Positions 47,701 through 63,000 of a stretch of 64,000 nt of DNA are shown one piece after another. Made by a program: the position numbers and the translations under genes. The notes under the pieces were generated by a model, which saw only the letters and a list, made by a program, of their open reading frames with translations, was not told the origin of the DNA and made no database searches. The first letter of the stretch is position 1. Each line of letters opens with the position of its first letter. This stretch comes from Nautilus pompilius (taxonomy: Eukaryota; Mollusca; Cephalopoda; Nautilida; Nautilidae): the NCBI GenBank assembly GCA_018389105.1, contig JACATO010000684.1:1-64000 (forward strand). Direction: 5' to 3'.

Positions 47701-50700
47701 TGGACCTGTTCTTTCAAGAAGCTTCTGACAGGGGATATGCTTATCCTAAAGACCAACTGTCTGGAGGAAAAGCCCCAAACAAATAACTGACTTCTTTATC
47801 CTAACATGGACAGCAGAGACAAGTGCGCTGCGGCGGCTGATTGGAAAATCAAAATGGCCAATGCTTGGATGACTGGCTGCATCAGTGGGGCCAACAGGTC
47901 CATGGTCTTGATATCTGCTTGCTTGTCGACTCTTAGTTCACTCATCTGATGTTGAATTGACCAACAACATTTGTGTGTTCTTGTTCTTTAGCACTATCTT
48001 CGTGCAGCCAGTGGATCAGGGTGTGGCAAAACAACTTTAGATGAGCGTTGCTGATCTCAAGTGAGTTCTTGCAAGGCAGCATGTCCTGACACAGCTAACA
48101 CCAAGTGCTCTCATTTGTCCTGTTCAGACAGTACAATGATGATGAAGACCAGTAGCCTTCTTGAACATCTGCCAAGTTACTGCAAACATTACAAATTATT
48201 TGCACTTTTGCACACAAAAAAAAGCAGGCTCTTGGTGAGTGTCTGTGATTGCCTAGGACTGTTAAAGACCATCTGTAAAGCGAGATTATTGATTATAAGA
48301 AAGCAACTGGCTTAATTGTTCTGATGGAACTTGCATGTGTTGCATTTTTACAAAGTTTTAAATGATGCTTTAAATGTGCCCTGCCTACATGCTTCTCGTG
48401 ACGTGTTGTCGCTCATCGTTTTAGTGTACAGTGACCAGTTGACATTGACCTGTTGAGTTTGTTTAGTTTTCATTATCATTCATTAACATGCAGCCAGCTG
48501 TTCACTGCATGCACTCTGCCTAGAAGTGGTGGCAGGACTTCCACCTCTTAACACAACCGATTATATCACCATTCACTTACCTTTAACCAGGATAGTAATT
48601 TTAAACAGCTTTGACTGTAATAATAGATGATTATTATTATTATGCTAATTTGGCACTCTTGTTTTTGAATAGTGTTCAAATGGCTTTTCCGCCTCTTTTT
48701 TACTTTCCAAAAGATACATTAAAAGAGTGGGCTTTGATAAGGATGGTCTATATAGAATTAACTTTTTTATTGCTAACACAATATATATTAATAGGAATTT
48801 GCCAAAGATTGTTTTAATAGCCAAAAGAACTTTCTCGTCCCAACAGCATTTCAATAGCTTTTGCATTTTCAAACCTTAGTTTTGGATTTTTTTTTTCCTA
48901 GCTTAACCTCCTCTTGCGACATAATTCTTCTTACCTGTTGTTTTTGTTTTTCTTTCTAAATTTATGCCACACTTGTTACCTGATTGCATTTTGAATTACC
49001 TAGGCGCGTACACACACAAGTTGTTCATATTCTCGTCAGAGCACCTGTCACTTCATTTTTGATCATCCTGTGGCCCAGTGACGACATGACATTCTGTATA
49101 ATCACCTGTCAGCTCGCGTGAGCTTAACTCATGGTATGGAGTTATTGGAAGCCAAATATCGTGGAGGTATTTTTTTAATATATTATTTAGTTATTTGTAC
49201 ATGACTATTCTAGTTTGTTTTTAACTATAGGAAAAGAATGTGTACAATTGTTGGAAAATAACAGGCTGGTTAAGTTAGATTAGCCCTGTCCATATGTTAC
49301 TTTAGCCGTGAGTAAGTTGTGTTTTAACATTTTTGTTCCGGTGATCTGACTGCGGCAGTGTAGGCGATACCAATCTGTCTGTTTACTTTGTGGATTGTTT
49401 GTTTCTTCTCCCTCATCTATTTGTATGCATAAAACATTAGTTTCAATTTTTACTGTGTCAAGCACCCACGCTCCTCTGTTGTTGTTTTTTACATTTAAAG
49501 AGAAGGTAGTTGTAGTTTTTTTGTTTTCCAGAATTTCAATTTTTTTGGAATCAGCTCGTGGGCTTGCAGGTCGTCTTTCATCGGAATCTAGATTATTATG
49601 ACATCTCAGGTATTTCGGGGAAACTAGTGGTTTGAGTGCATTTGTGAGTTGTTTCATTCTAGGCTCTCTCTCTCTCATTCAGTATTCTTAGCCTCTTATT
49701 GTCCCTCAAGACGGTCTTTCCTCTGGATCACAGTCATTTAACCCTTCTCCACCCCTAACTTTCTGTATTTTTTCCATATTTCTGTTTATCTGAAGTACCG
49801 ACCACCTTTTTTTATTCTGTTAACAGGAACCGGCCACTGTAGTGTTTGTTTGTTGTTTAATTTTGTTTTATATTTTAATTTGTACGCGCTTGGTTGTTTC
49901 AGCTAAATGTGTGTTATGTATTTGGTACTCTTGCCAGAGAGAGAGAGATGGGCCTGGTGGACTGTCTTGGAATTAACATACAGGTTATTTTAACGAAATT
50001 AGTAAAGTGCAGCTTTGTAGAATTTTCCTGTCACTGTCTCGGTGAACTTGCGCACTTTGGTCCTCGAGACGTTATCGGTCTTGTTGGTGGGGGGGGCAAT
50101 GATTTCCGTTAAGGTACATGTGCAGCATTGAAAAACATTTAGGTACCTTTAGTTTTTAAAGGGAACCGTGTATTAGCATAACAGGCTAGAGGACTTCTTT
50201 GTTGTTAAGAAGTCTTGTAGATTGTTTTTGCGCAGTTGGCAAGGATGAGAGCAGTTCAGAAGCATCTCAGTTTTTAAATAATTGTTTAATTCAGAATGAA
50301 AATTTTACAGACAGGTCTCATTTACTTCACTGGAACAGGCATGGCTGGTCATTCTACCGTTTAAAAGTTTTGTATTAATTGAGAACGGCAAAACACTTGC
50401 TCCATTTTTACATTTCCTTGTCGCTCTGAAATTCCAATGTTGAACTGCTTTGGGGCGGAAAGAAAGGGGCTGAAGCTGGCTTGCCTCTAACACCAATGCC
50501 ATCGTCAGGTGTGTAGACTGGTTTATGTTTCTGTTTTTAAACTAAGACCCTTTTTTGCTAGTATTTGAGAAGAGAGGACGGGTAATTGTTGCTATTGCCT
50601 ACTTAATTGCTATCATTGAGATATATAATCTGTCAAATTTCTTTAAACTCTACTATCAGTAATTTTTCCCAGTCTTAAAAACCAATATCCCTCAAGTCAT

Positions 50701-53700
50701 ATAGAAAGAGCTAGATGTTTCAGTATAAATCTTAGTAGGTGGATGGTTTGTTGTTGTTTAGTTAAATCTTAGAAATTAGTTGCTTTAAATTTTTTTCTCA
50801 AAGTGAAGTCACCATTGAAGGAGTTCGTATATCCCTATACTCATCAGCTTTGATGATTCTTCTATTTCTCTTTTGTCTCTTGGAACTATTTTGCTAGTTT
50901 GGCTAATATAGTGGCAAACCATTGAGTAAACGGCCTCTTAAGATTTGAACAGTGAATAATCACCATGAAGGGATTGGTGCATGGGTCATCTTCCAGTTCT
51001 CCATGAGATGCTTTGTTTCGTTTATTCTCTCCAGGAATAACCCGTATAACTTTAGGATATAGGTTCGATGATCAATTCTTGTGCTGTTTTGGGGTTTCTT
51101 ACGGAAATCCGTCGCGGTATGAGAAAACCCTATTGAATGTTTGGTGATGGTAATAGCACCATGTAATTACCATGCCTGAGGTGCTGGAGCTGGTCTGCCA
51201 GCTGGCGGGTCCCTTTCCCAAAACAAGCCAGTTCAGGAGCCTTTGTGGTTCGCCTGCCCGTGAACATGTGACCTTTCATTTGAGGATACTGCAGGCCCTT
51301 CCTAGTTACCTGGCTGCTGACACAATTTTCTACATCAGTGCCAGATGTGTTGTCTTTGTTTTGTTGTTTTTTTAGTTATATCTGAGTGTTGATATTTTGA
51401 CATTTATGACTGTCCCCTTGAGTGAGGCTTATGCTCCAGCTGAAATCGATTAGTAGGATCCATCAGGATAGTGTTTATATTGACCAAACATAGAATTTAA
51501 TGAGCCGGGTGACCTGAGAGGACAAAGTCTCTATATTTGCATTTTCCAAAAAGAAGAAAATTGTGGTTTTGTCTGATTAAAGGGTGATGCATCCTCCAAT
51601 GTAGCTATTCTGTTAATCATTAACAGTCTCTCTGTTGCCTTTGGGTACATCTGTGATTGGTGGTCTTTGTTGTATACTGTCTGATATAAGGGTGGTTGCA
51701 AAAGAAGAAGAAAAAAACCTATGTGGTATCTATGAGAAACAGTTTGCTTGGCCCAGCATTATTAACAAAGTGTTGCCACTTGGGCTCTGATCATCTAAGT
51801 CTGTGCAGAGGAGCATGTCTGGTGATGGAGAATGAAAACACATGCGAGAGTAACATATAATTTGAAAATCATGGTGGCTGCCTTTAATGTTTTTCGGAAG
51901 ATGCTACTCAGCAGGCAGGAACTTTACATTGCCATGGGTATGGATTTGTCCTGAGCTGCTCGTGATTTTAAAGAGTTTAGGCAAGTAGACTTTAGGTTAA
52001 AGATAGTTAAATCTTTTTTTTTTACCTTCAAGAAATAATACCTTTCTGATGTTGACGGTTTTCCAATGGCTGTCCCTCCTCCGCACCTTCCAGTTTCAGC
52101 GCGTGATTTCTGAATATTGACTGGTTTTATGTTTGTATCTGAGTGAGTCTATTTACAGATCAATTAACGGTGACACTTTAGCATAAAATATCTGAAGTGA
52201 ATAATGCAATCATACATGCATGAAATTCTGTGTGAGTCTGATATTTTATATACTATGTACCACAAAATCTACAGGGTACATGGCGGATATTTATATATAT
52301 ATATATTCTGTTTCTGCTCACTGATCGTGCAACTCAAACTTGTTTCTCATGGCCGTAATTATGGACTCAATGAAATATCCAATATATATAATTAGTGCAC
52401 AGAGTTACATATATATATTAGTAGGTGGCTGTTGGGAAATACACATGTCAAAACATGCAGTAAGGATGTATGCGTAGACCACACACTATTTGGTACGATC
52501 CTTCGTTGACTAAAGACTATTTTAACCCTAAATGCCATTCGCATGGTGGTCTGAAGATTTTTTTTCTAGTTCTAATAAAAGTGGCTTTTACTCTTGACTA
52601 TTGACAAATTTCTCAATTTTCTGCATCTGATATTCTTACCTGTTTTGAGTTTGTAAATGTCCACTGATGGATCATTCCTTTAATGACTATATTTGTTGGA
52701 GAGAGTATATTTTGGGTATCTGCTACACCTAAGAACAATAACACTATGTTAAGCTCTGAATAAATCTTGATGACTCATTACACGCATAAAATTATCAGTT
52801 CAGATGTTTGAGTGATGGAAGAACTGATGTGCCAGTTAGGCTAATCTTTTGGCAACAGTATATGAATGCCAAACAGCTTCATAAGAGTTTAAGTAGTTAG
52901 ATATTACCTTTGTCTGAGGGGATCATGACAAATGCTAAATGTTATTCGAGTGCATGATATAAATATGAAATCTTTACACGTGTTCCTATTCTTAATATGT
53001 TAATTTACATTAATCAGGTTACTGATAATATCCCTCTCCCCGTGACGTCGGTCAGTAACCACCATTGGTATCTATTTTGGTGGCTTTTCATGATTGTTTT
53101 ATTAATGTTTCCAGGTCCTATATAATACCCAACTTTGTTTTCAGAATGTCACAATTATAATGAACAGCTTTGTACTATTTCTAGGAGTGTTGTTTTTTAA
53201 TCTGATTTGTAGTAGTTTTGTCTACTTCTGCATTAACAGAATATTTATCAAGAGATATATCACTTTGTAATGTTCCAATGTTTGTAGGTACAGGTAAGTG
53301 ACATGGATTGCATTTGTAAAGTAACTTGTTATTACCATATTTTGGTTGTCATTTACATGCCTGGTTATTTCTGTCTGTGTATTTGCATGTGCAATATCTA
53401 TCATTAAACTTAGATAGGAACACCTGCCTTGGTTATTTATGATATACCTGCAACATTCCTTAACCTTTACATGTGTATTTGTAGTTTCCCTTTGGGTGTA
53501 GTAGACCCCTATTAGATCAGCCTTTTTTTAGTTTTTCTCACCAAGCCTATAGTATTTTGTTAGTGAAAGGTATTGATAACCGGTCTGTAATCAGGTTGTG
53601 CCGAAAAGGTCAAAGGTTATGGCGTAACACTTGCATTTATGGTAGATGCATTGGGATATTGGCAGGATTTAAGTAGAAATTGTGCACAGAAAGGGAGATG

Positions 53701-56700
53701 GAAAATAAGGTATATGTAGATGGTCTTGAGAGAGAGCATGAGTGGAAATTACTGGTGCGTGAGTTTGACAAATGATTTATATAAAGTTGCTGCTGCATGG
53801 AAGAAGAAAAAAAAACTGTTGATTGTGAAAACTGCAAAGAAATAATGCTTAATTTATCATGGAGCTGAAATCGCATTTTTAAAAAAATTTTTCATCTTCC
53901 TCTCCTGTCAAACGTTTGCATCCTCTAGAATTTTCTGACTTTGCTTTATGGTCAAATTAGACCTGCTTGGTTTGCACAATAATGTTGATGTTGGTGTATT
54001 GAAGTGCATACCACATTATAGTTTTCCTTGTACTTAGTTTTCAATTTTGGCAGTTTTTTCAATAAGAATTTGAAATCTAGCATACAAATACGTGATTTCT
54101 GAAAAGACCTTACAAATCCTAATGACAGGTGTAAACTATTCAATTAGAAGTGGTGACGCGTCAAGGTAGAAGGGCGAGATTTGACTATGGATTTTTAATT
54201 TCTGGGGTGATGCAAAACTTTGGGCCTCGGCTGTGGGTTTTGATGTCAGTGCTAGTTCTCGTTCCAGAAGATTGCGATGTTCGAAGTATTGATAGCAGAT
54301 TATTTCTTATGCACTTGCTGATTTGTGCTCAGCAATCATGGCGTATTAAACTGTTGTATGAAATTGTCCAGCACTGTCTTTTTAAAAAGAATTAATTGTT
54401 GTTATTTATGGGGTTGCAGCTCTTTCCTCCACCCTCTCACGTCTTAGAAGGTCGGTATCAAGCATTGTTTCCTGAATAAGTTAACTGTTAATTTGTCTAA
54501 CTGCTCTAGTTACAAAGTAGATGCTCAATTAGGCATTTCTTCCATAACTTTATAAGTAGTAGCTGAACTAATTGAACCAACATTTTGGCCCATCATTCTG
54601 TTACCGCTACCAGGGTTTCTTTCAGAGGACTTGTTTTGGTGGGCAATATGAGTATGTTGCAGTAGATCATCATATTCCTGAATTACACCAGTGGGATGAA
54701 TGGCCTTGGTGTCACCAGGACAGCCAACGGGTCACTGGTTCAAGACCTTGTTTGTATATTTCCAGAAAGAGATACCTGCTGCAGAATTAGCATCATTACC
54801 GATAACTTTCCAATTTTAACTGTTACATTTTTTTAATAAAAAGGATTTTTTTTATTATTTTTTTTAAATAGCTGAAGCTTCAGAAAAGATGAGGGCAAAC
54901 ACCGACTTAAATAAAACAGCAGCAGCAGCAGCAGAAAAGGTGGGTTCATCTTTGATCATCTCTCCAATTTACTGTATTGCGTGTGTGCATGCCTGCATTA
55001 ACAGTAAGATTGTGAAACTGGTAATTTCATGAAATTCCTGAAACCACAGATTCCTTAAGTGAAACCAATCACCTGCACTAATAAGTGAACAGTGTTTGGT
55101 CTTATGAATAGAATATTGAGATCATGGTGGTTTTATGAACAAGACAATAATATATATATATATTAATTTTGCAATCTTACTGTATTTAAGCATAATTGCT
55201 TTAATGGCTTCTGAATTATTTTCCATGGGTGTAAAAGGTGAGGACTATAAAAACCATTGCAGGAGTTTTTCTCTTGTTGGCTTGGTTTTGTGGTTCAGCT
55301 TTTAGGCTGTCATGATCTTAATGTTCAGTCTAGTCTCGTTTTATTTTTAGGGGCAATGAAGCAGTGCTGGATATAGATTTGGGGTGGCGGCGAAATGTTT
55401 TGATTGTGCCTAGCTTCTTGAATGATTGCTGAGGGTTAGGTTTGTGTAATGGTAGACAGGTGATGGCGGTGGCAATAGCTTGTTTAGTTCTAACGTTTGG
55501 AATTGTTGCATTTGCTTTGAATCTTAACTCTGCAGCGAAGGGCGAGATTGTCTGACCCTGTCTGTCATTGTTGGTATGACCTGGTTTTCTGGCAGGAACT
55601 GTGTCAGTTAGCAGATGTCTAATGGTGGAGTACATAAATGATGGGCCCAGGACATGCTCTTCACCAAGAACAGTGGTGCGGGGAACAAACAGGTCAACAT
55701 TTGGGTGTTAAATATTAAACTGGTGTCAGCTAATAATTAAGAGTTGCTCCTTCAGTTATCTAAATATAGAACACTAATTGCCAAAGTTAAATATTTTCTC
55801 GAATATCAGACTCTTTCTTCCATCAGCTAGCTTGTTTTGTGATGTGGAAATAAATTGATGGCCTCAAATGTTGTGAATCTGAGAGAGCAATGGTAAAGTT
55901 TGTCTAACAGGCCTAAAGCTGCTGCACCTAGATAAATACGTAGGCTACATATCAAGAGAAACCAAATCACCTGGAGATAACAGAACTTTAAGCATATCGT
56001 GGATGTTCATTATCGAATTTTCAGGTGGTCAAATAAATAGCCAATTGTGGATTCTAGAGTTTGCTGCAGATTGTTCTCACCTGAATTATTTTCCACATCT
56101 GGGCATCACCATGGGTTGTCATCAGCTATTGGTGTAATTAGAGTGGATAAAGAAACTTTCCCTTTCTTGCGCATCTTTTCTCAGTGGAAAAGCAAATACA
56201 AGACTGGGTGCACAGTCCATTCTCATAAGGGTTAAGGCTGCAATGTTGTTAATAATTTTAAAAATACTCAGACTTGAGGTGTTGATATTTTGTAGTTTTA
56301 TTTCACTGGCTATATTGGAGCGTTTTCTAAATGAGCACTACTATTATGTAGGCTGCAATTATTATTTTTTCTTACTACTAAATTTTATTTTCTTTTTAAG
56401 ATGGCTACCATAGCTGAGATCTAACCACTGGTGGAGATTAGCTTTACACCATTAAAAAAGCTCAGTGTTTGGTCAGTTGGTGCTAAACTGAAACGCTACT
56501 GACAGTAGCCAAACGTTATGCCGATAAACAGATAAAATGTACAGAACCCATTTTACTTTTATTCAGACAACAAAGACTAAATGCATTCTGTCCCTGCTAT
56601 ATGCCGGCTAAAAATAATAACAGCCCATCGCTGAGACAAAAGTGATAGGACAGTGTGTGATAGTAACATTTTCCTGAGCCATTATTGATAGACAGTTTGT

Positions 56701-57006
56701 CATCTGCCCGGGTCACCTTAACCACTGCTTGCTGGCTTGGATATAAATTCCTCTTCGTCCAGAGTCCACTCACTTTACAAACAGGTTGATGCAACATTAC
56801 ACCGCCAAACGGGTCGGCATGATGACAAAACTATGGAGCTTGAGACCAAAAAAAAAGGTTGCAGGAAGCTTCTCCATGAAGGTTGTGTCCATTATTGACA
56901 GAGGAGGACAGGCAAACTTATTGGAGATGTGGAAAGGCTACAGCAGGAGGCTAAAAACAGTGATGTCATCCAGGGTACTCCATTGGAACACACACTTCCA
57001 CCAGAT

Positions 57007-57041
<35 letters not shown>

Positions 57042-60000
57042 CACACTACACACACTTCCACCAGATACAGCACACACACACACACACACACTTCCACCAG
57101 ATACAGCACACACACACACACACACACACTTCCACCAGATACAGCACACACACACACACTTCCACCAGATACAGCACACACTTATGTTCTTAAAATCTGT
57201 GCACACGAAATGAAGCAATGAATGAGCTGGGTAGTAGCATCATACAAATTTCCCTCTCAGCACAAATGGCTCATTGCCTAAAAAGGAAACATTGGCATGA
57301 ATGATTAGATGGAAGATGGCAACTCCTGATAGTGACAATATAAGAGAAGACCTAAATCTCATGACCAGAGGGGAACCATTTTGGTGTTTGAAAATGAGAA
57401 AGTGGTCATAGTAACAACTACTAAAAATTTAGACCTTGTCTACTAAGCCACGCTGATTTTGCAATGGCATATTCTATTAGTACAATCCTGTGTAACAAAC
57501 CATGTACAAAACCTGGAGGTTGAAGCATACACTTGTCTTAGATGTTCAGAGGGGTGGGAAATTTCTAAATTGTTCTAGTGGTGACCAAAATAATTGCGAT
57601 TTCTGCTTGATATCAGCCCTAACTAATTTTAAACTTGTCTTCTGAATAGAAGAAATTATGTGCAAAAATAATGGCTTGGTTCAAAAGAAAGAAATGATTG
57701 GTCACCAAATGCAGACCAAACAAAAGTTCTGGGCTATTATGATGAAACTGGGTACTCTAATTTGCCCACTTCCCAGTTGGATGATCATGTAGTTTTTGCT
57801 TGTTTTTAAATTAAATGTTTTTCGTTTCCATATCTTGGCAACATCATGGTTTGTGTGGTTACTGATCATATTAGAATGGATAAAGAAAACTACTCGTCAG
57901 TTTTTTGTTTAGCGCATCCATCTGCACTGAGAAGAAGCTTGCATGGGTACAAACTTGATAACGCCCTGATTAAAACTGTTGAGATACAAATTGTATTGAG
58001 GATTAAACATTCACTGATGCCATAAGGACAACCCATGCCCTAAAGTGTGCGTCTGACATGTTCTACAGCATTTCACCTGCATCTTCAAATGTCTGCATAT
58101 TGTAGAAGTGCATTCCACTTTTCTGTTACGACTTGATGCAGTTCCAAAATAGTTAGAGAGAGACGGCTGCTCATCTCGTGGAAAATGTTGCTATATTTTT
58201 CTCTTTGAGGTGGTTTCTTTTGAAATTTTGGTCCTAGCATTATCATCCATAAAGGTGAATTGGTTACTGTGACTGCACAAATGGTATCTCTACAGTCAGC
58301 ATTACATTGGTTTGGTTCTTTCCAGACACGTAAACTACCATCAGCACTGAAGCAATTTACTTCCATCAGAGAAGAAACCCAGATTCCAGTCTGCCAGTGT
58401 CCCTGCCCACTCTAGTCTCCTGTAGGCTAGCAGGGTGTGGCCAGTTTCAGAGGCTGGTCAGAGAAATTGTTTTCACAGATATGCCATGATTTATTCTGGA
58501 TGGAATGTGCCAAGATAATGCAATTACATGGGACAAATAAGTGATATAAAGCCACTTCTTACCAGGGTTTTTGTGTGTGTGTTTTTTTAACTGATAAAAT
58601 CAGCTAATAGCAGTGAGTAGCCTTATCTTTCATACTGTACCCACAGCTATGTCTTGATACTTTGTCATCAAACACCATATTCTCAATGTTTGATAACTTT
58701 ATTGGGTGAACTTTGTGGCAGATTTAGTACCTAGTCTCACCGTTGTTATACTGGACAGACAGCCACATGACTTAAGCTTTTGCTCTTACAACCTTAAATG
58801 GTAGGGTGGTTATAGACAGTTGTACAAGTGGCTTAATGTCCGATTTTACAGAGGCACTTGCTAAAGATATTCCACTTGCTCTTTAAAAATAAAATTTTCA
58901 GTTTTGTTTCTCCCATTTTAGACTTTTGGTCATCAGCTCTAGTTTCATCATGTGGATTTAATGCTATAAAATATGAAGAACTTTTTCTCCAGTAGTACAG
59001 AAAGATGGAAAAAAACAACAACTTGTGTACCTATGGAGAATGAGCACAGATGATGCTTATTGTTTGTGAAGATGTCCCAGAACATGGAGATTTAATAAAT
59101 ATACGTCCATAAGTGTGTTGTCTTCTTTGGTGATTTTTTTTTTACCTGCTTTGCTTGGCATATTTCCATTCTTAACGTGTTGTGTTTTATAAATGAATGA
59201 CTCACCTGACTGAAGTATAATTGGCCTTTACATTTGAAGTAAACATATAGTGGTATAATGTAGAGCCATTTAAAGAGAGTTCTCGTGATCGACACACCCC
59301 TTTCTTTGTAGTGAAATCTGACTAATCAGTTTGTCAGCTTAACCGATTGGGGAAACAATTAGGCCAGGATGAATTAACACAAAAAGAATTTAGGATTACA
59401 ATTAATATTTTTTAAGTGTATTTACAGTATTACTCTGCCATTTCTCATGGTTAATGTATCGTTTTAATTTTACATTGATTCTTTAGAATCTTGTACAAAA
59501 AACTGCTTAGTCTAACATAGTGAAGGGCACTTCACCTGTCTATAATGTGGGGTTGATGATATGGACAGTGAGTGATGATATTAACTGAGGTGGGCGAAAA
59601 ACTACAGGGACTTTGTGGTGGGCTAGTCAGTGTTCGCAACAGAAGTGTGTGCTAGGAAAATAGGCTTCTGGCGTTTGTGGTATATGTAATATTAACAGGA
59701 AAACGAAAGTTCTTTTGTTGTGTGGTATCAGATTTTTGAGAGATCATGAGTTGGTAAAAGAGGTAAACAAGCAACAGTTTGAGAATGACTGAGATAGGAA
59801 TAAGTATCCACCATTATAGTATTTTTAAAATACTTATAATAGTTGTGGGAATAAAACAGACAGCTACTAACAACCAGAATTGGATACTTAAATTAAGCCA
59901 GTCGGTAGAAATGAGCGTGGCTTTTGTGGCGAGCTTTAAATTTGCCGAAGAATCCCTGGTGTGATGTGGTGTGGTCTCTGCTGCTGTTATACATTATTTT

Positions 60001-63000
60001 CGGGATTTATTCGCCGCCTGAAAAAAATTCTTTTACAAATTTTTCTCGTTGCTGTCTTTAATGTCTTGGGAGAAAAATGGCTGTTATCAGTGGGCCGTTC
60101 TGAAAGTGCGGAGGTTTTCTGCAATGATATCGGGGGGGGTTGGAAGGGAAAATGCGCAGAGTCTATTTCAGTGACCGGATAAAAAAAATTGCGACAGCTA
60201 AACTTGAAGTACTTTTTAAACTTTGAATTGCCGTGTTTCCAATGGGACCGGGCGCATGACTCGTTTAGAGAGACAGTGCGTGAACATTCATTATTCCCTG
60301 TCTGGGCGTCAAAAACCCCGACTTGGGCTGGTAGCATTTTTGTAGTCTGACAGGCATGGGAGTAAAATTAATGTGATGAGCTGCTACTTGCCACAGCCAT
60401 CTCATAGTGTGGTATTCAGCTTCCTAAGTTATTTGATATTGCATTTGCTTGGGTAAGCATTTCAGGCTTAGGGTTGGCAAGAGTGGTTTATTCTGGAGAG
60501 ATCTTAGTTTGAATATCACAGTGTAGGGGTCTAGTTGGCAGATAGGTGTTGTTTACTACAAGTATGTTTCTGAAATCCTCTCTCTCTCAATTTATACAAG
60601 GGCATATCAAATAATTCTACGCCAGGGCCTTGTCTGGGCGAGCAGCAAGACGCAGTTATTGCGACTGGCTTGTGTGGGCCATTGTTACATAAATCAGAGG
60701 GGTTGCCTTACTCAGAAGCAGGAAAATCTGCTGCGCGCACATGGGTGGTGTCAATGAACCAGACATTCTGCACGAGCTTCTTGTGTATGAATGGAAAGTG
60801 ATTTTATGAGGGGCGTGAATCCATTGAAGTTGATTAATGCAGTGGACGGGCATCATCAAATTATATTGGGGATGCCATGGACCCTTTTTAAGTTTGTTTG
60901 CTGTGATTGGCCAGGCGTTCAGCACCATAGTTGTGATGTTCTTGCCGGGTAATTATGTGGATGTAGATTTTGTTCCCAGAACAATCAGATAAGCAGAAAT
61001 GACCCAACCCATGGAGAATTGAAAAGGGCAATGGATAACTGTCCTGGCAACCTGACTGGTTCTGTGGGAAGTTTTGCTCATGATGTTTTTCAATGGTATG
61101 AGTTTTACTGTTTGTCCTTGCAAAACAATGTTCTTTTACAAAAAAAACATCCTCGTTAACCCATCAGTGCCATGTGATGCAAATGTTATGATCGATATAC
61201 AAAACACAAGTGGATTCTTCAATATAACAATGTACCGCACCATCCATGAATTCAATTTTTGACATCATGGAATTACATTACTCCCGCATTCTCTGTATAC
61301 CTTGTAAAGGTGCTTTAACCTCTCTATAAACATCTGAAGGGATTTGTTCATAAGAGGGCAGTCCTAGAAGGTTTTCTTGTACAAAGTCTGGAAAGAAAGA
61401 TTTCCAGCTTCTCTTTTTGTTAGCTAGAGACAAGCTATGATTTGAATACATGGGTGTGTAAAGTGTTAAATTCTGGTACTTTGGATCCCATTATTATTTG
61501 TTGTTTCACACTTTTTAACAGTTCTAAATATTTAATCTCCCCATAATTTTTCAAAATTGAGAAGTAATGGCTCTGATTAGTCTTAAACGAGGATAGTGGA
61601 GTTACAGGGTATAGACGAAAGTACAACATTACCAATCCATGGGGCTACATGATCTGCTGCAATGTAATGTTTAATTCAGTTCAGGGAAGGGGGGGTGGTA
61701 TGAAAAACTTGGTGCAAGGTCTCCATCTTTGCGTGTATCTCACTGACTGCTAAGGTTGAGGATCTGGGTTCAAATTGTTTGGCATACCTCTCTAGTATGG
61801 TTTCTGTTCACTCTTCTTTACCAGCTCATAGCGTGGGGCTTCTCTGGGCTATTCAGTTCCTTTTTACATTTAGTAGGTTCCTCCTGCAGCAGGTGTGTAG
61901 CTAACATCTGCACTCTGTTTTCCTCTGCTTGGTGTAGGAAGCTGATGAGATTTCCCTTTGGTGGGTGCCCTGTTTGCCAACATCGGCCTGCAGGTTCGAA
62001 AATAAGTCCAACCTGCACTAGAACACCCTCTAACAGGATTGTGCTCACATTGAAACTTGAGTTGTAGGGGTTACAAGCATTCACTCTGATTGGCTTTTTT
62101 TTGTGTGCTCTACTACGAGTATGAATCCCTGTGGTAGACTACAGAGTTACACTATTTTACATATTAAGCCTCTCATTCTGATGATGAATGTATTCAAAGA
62201 TTCTTGGTAAAGTTAAATGAGAATAATTTGTATTTATTAATATTAACCAATTATGAATGTTGGATTGTCAAATCATTGAGTGTGCTAAGGGGGCTTGTCT
62301 TTGGTAGGCAGCATGTGGAGCTGCTTTCACCAGTTGCCTCCTTTCTCGTAAAATGAATTTAAAAATTTTTTCCAAAAAAGAAATATTTATAGGGGGGGGG
62401 GGTAAATGATAATCTACATATTTTTTATAATAAATACCTCCTCCCATTCTCGTCATTGGAGCTTAATATAGAAAGTGCCATTCAGAATTGTTTGGGTTGG
62501 TATTTAATTTTAAGAAGACTGCTATTGTGTATGTTCAATGGTTTAATTAGCAAACTAGAGTTTTTGAACTATAGAATCTTTAGGATATAAAGACATTTTG
62601 GTAATGCAATTAAGATTATTAAAATTGTGACCTATTGAATGGGTACTAAATGGCAGTTGGAGAACAAAAGGGCAGATAACCAATGACGCCCTGCAGTCAG
62701 CTTGGGAAGAGGCGGTGTTGGAAGACCGTTGGGATGGCGTCATGGCATGAGAACATGCTGTATCAGCTCACCACAAAGTAGCTGCTCTTTTAAATCTCTG
62801 CTTTAGTTACCTGGCTAGATATAGTGTTTGATGGTTGTTTGTGAGCATTTAAGTGTTTTACTGTGCTTTATTAATAGGCAAAAATAAAATCTGCATTAAT
62901 GAGCTCTCTGCATTCAGTTAATTTATAAAATTTGCTATTCACTGAACACACATCATATTTATACTCTGTAAGCGTCACTGTTATTTTGGGAGATGATGTG

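Noticed and set aside
49280..49678. 132-codon minus-strand open frame in LARP1 intron 1
   Set aside because: No motif, begins in a GA repeat, overlaps an opposite-strand frame; no splice or promoter support.
56786..57218. Several open frames up to 135 codons on both strands
   Set aside because: They cross the CA satellite and translate into His-Thr or Cys-Val repeats; artefacts of the repeat.
59987..60337. 116-codon minus-strand open frame
   Set aside because: No known motif or splice support; a lone frame in LARP1 intron 2.
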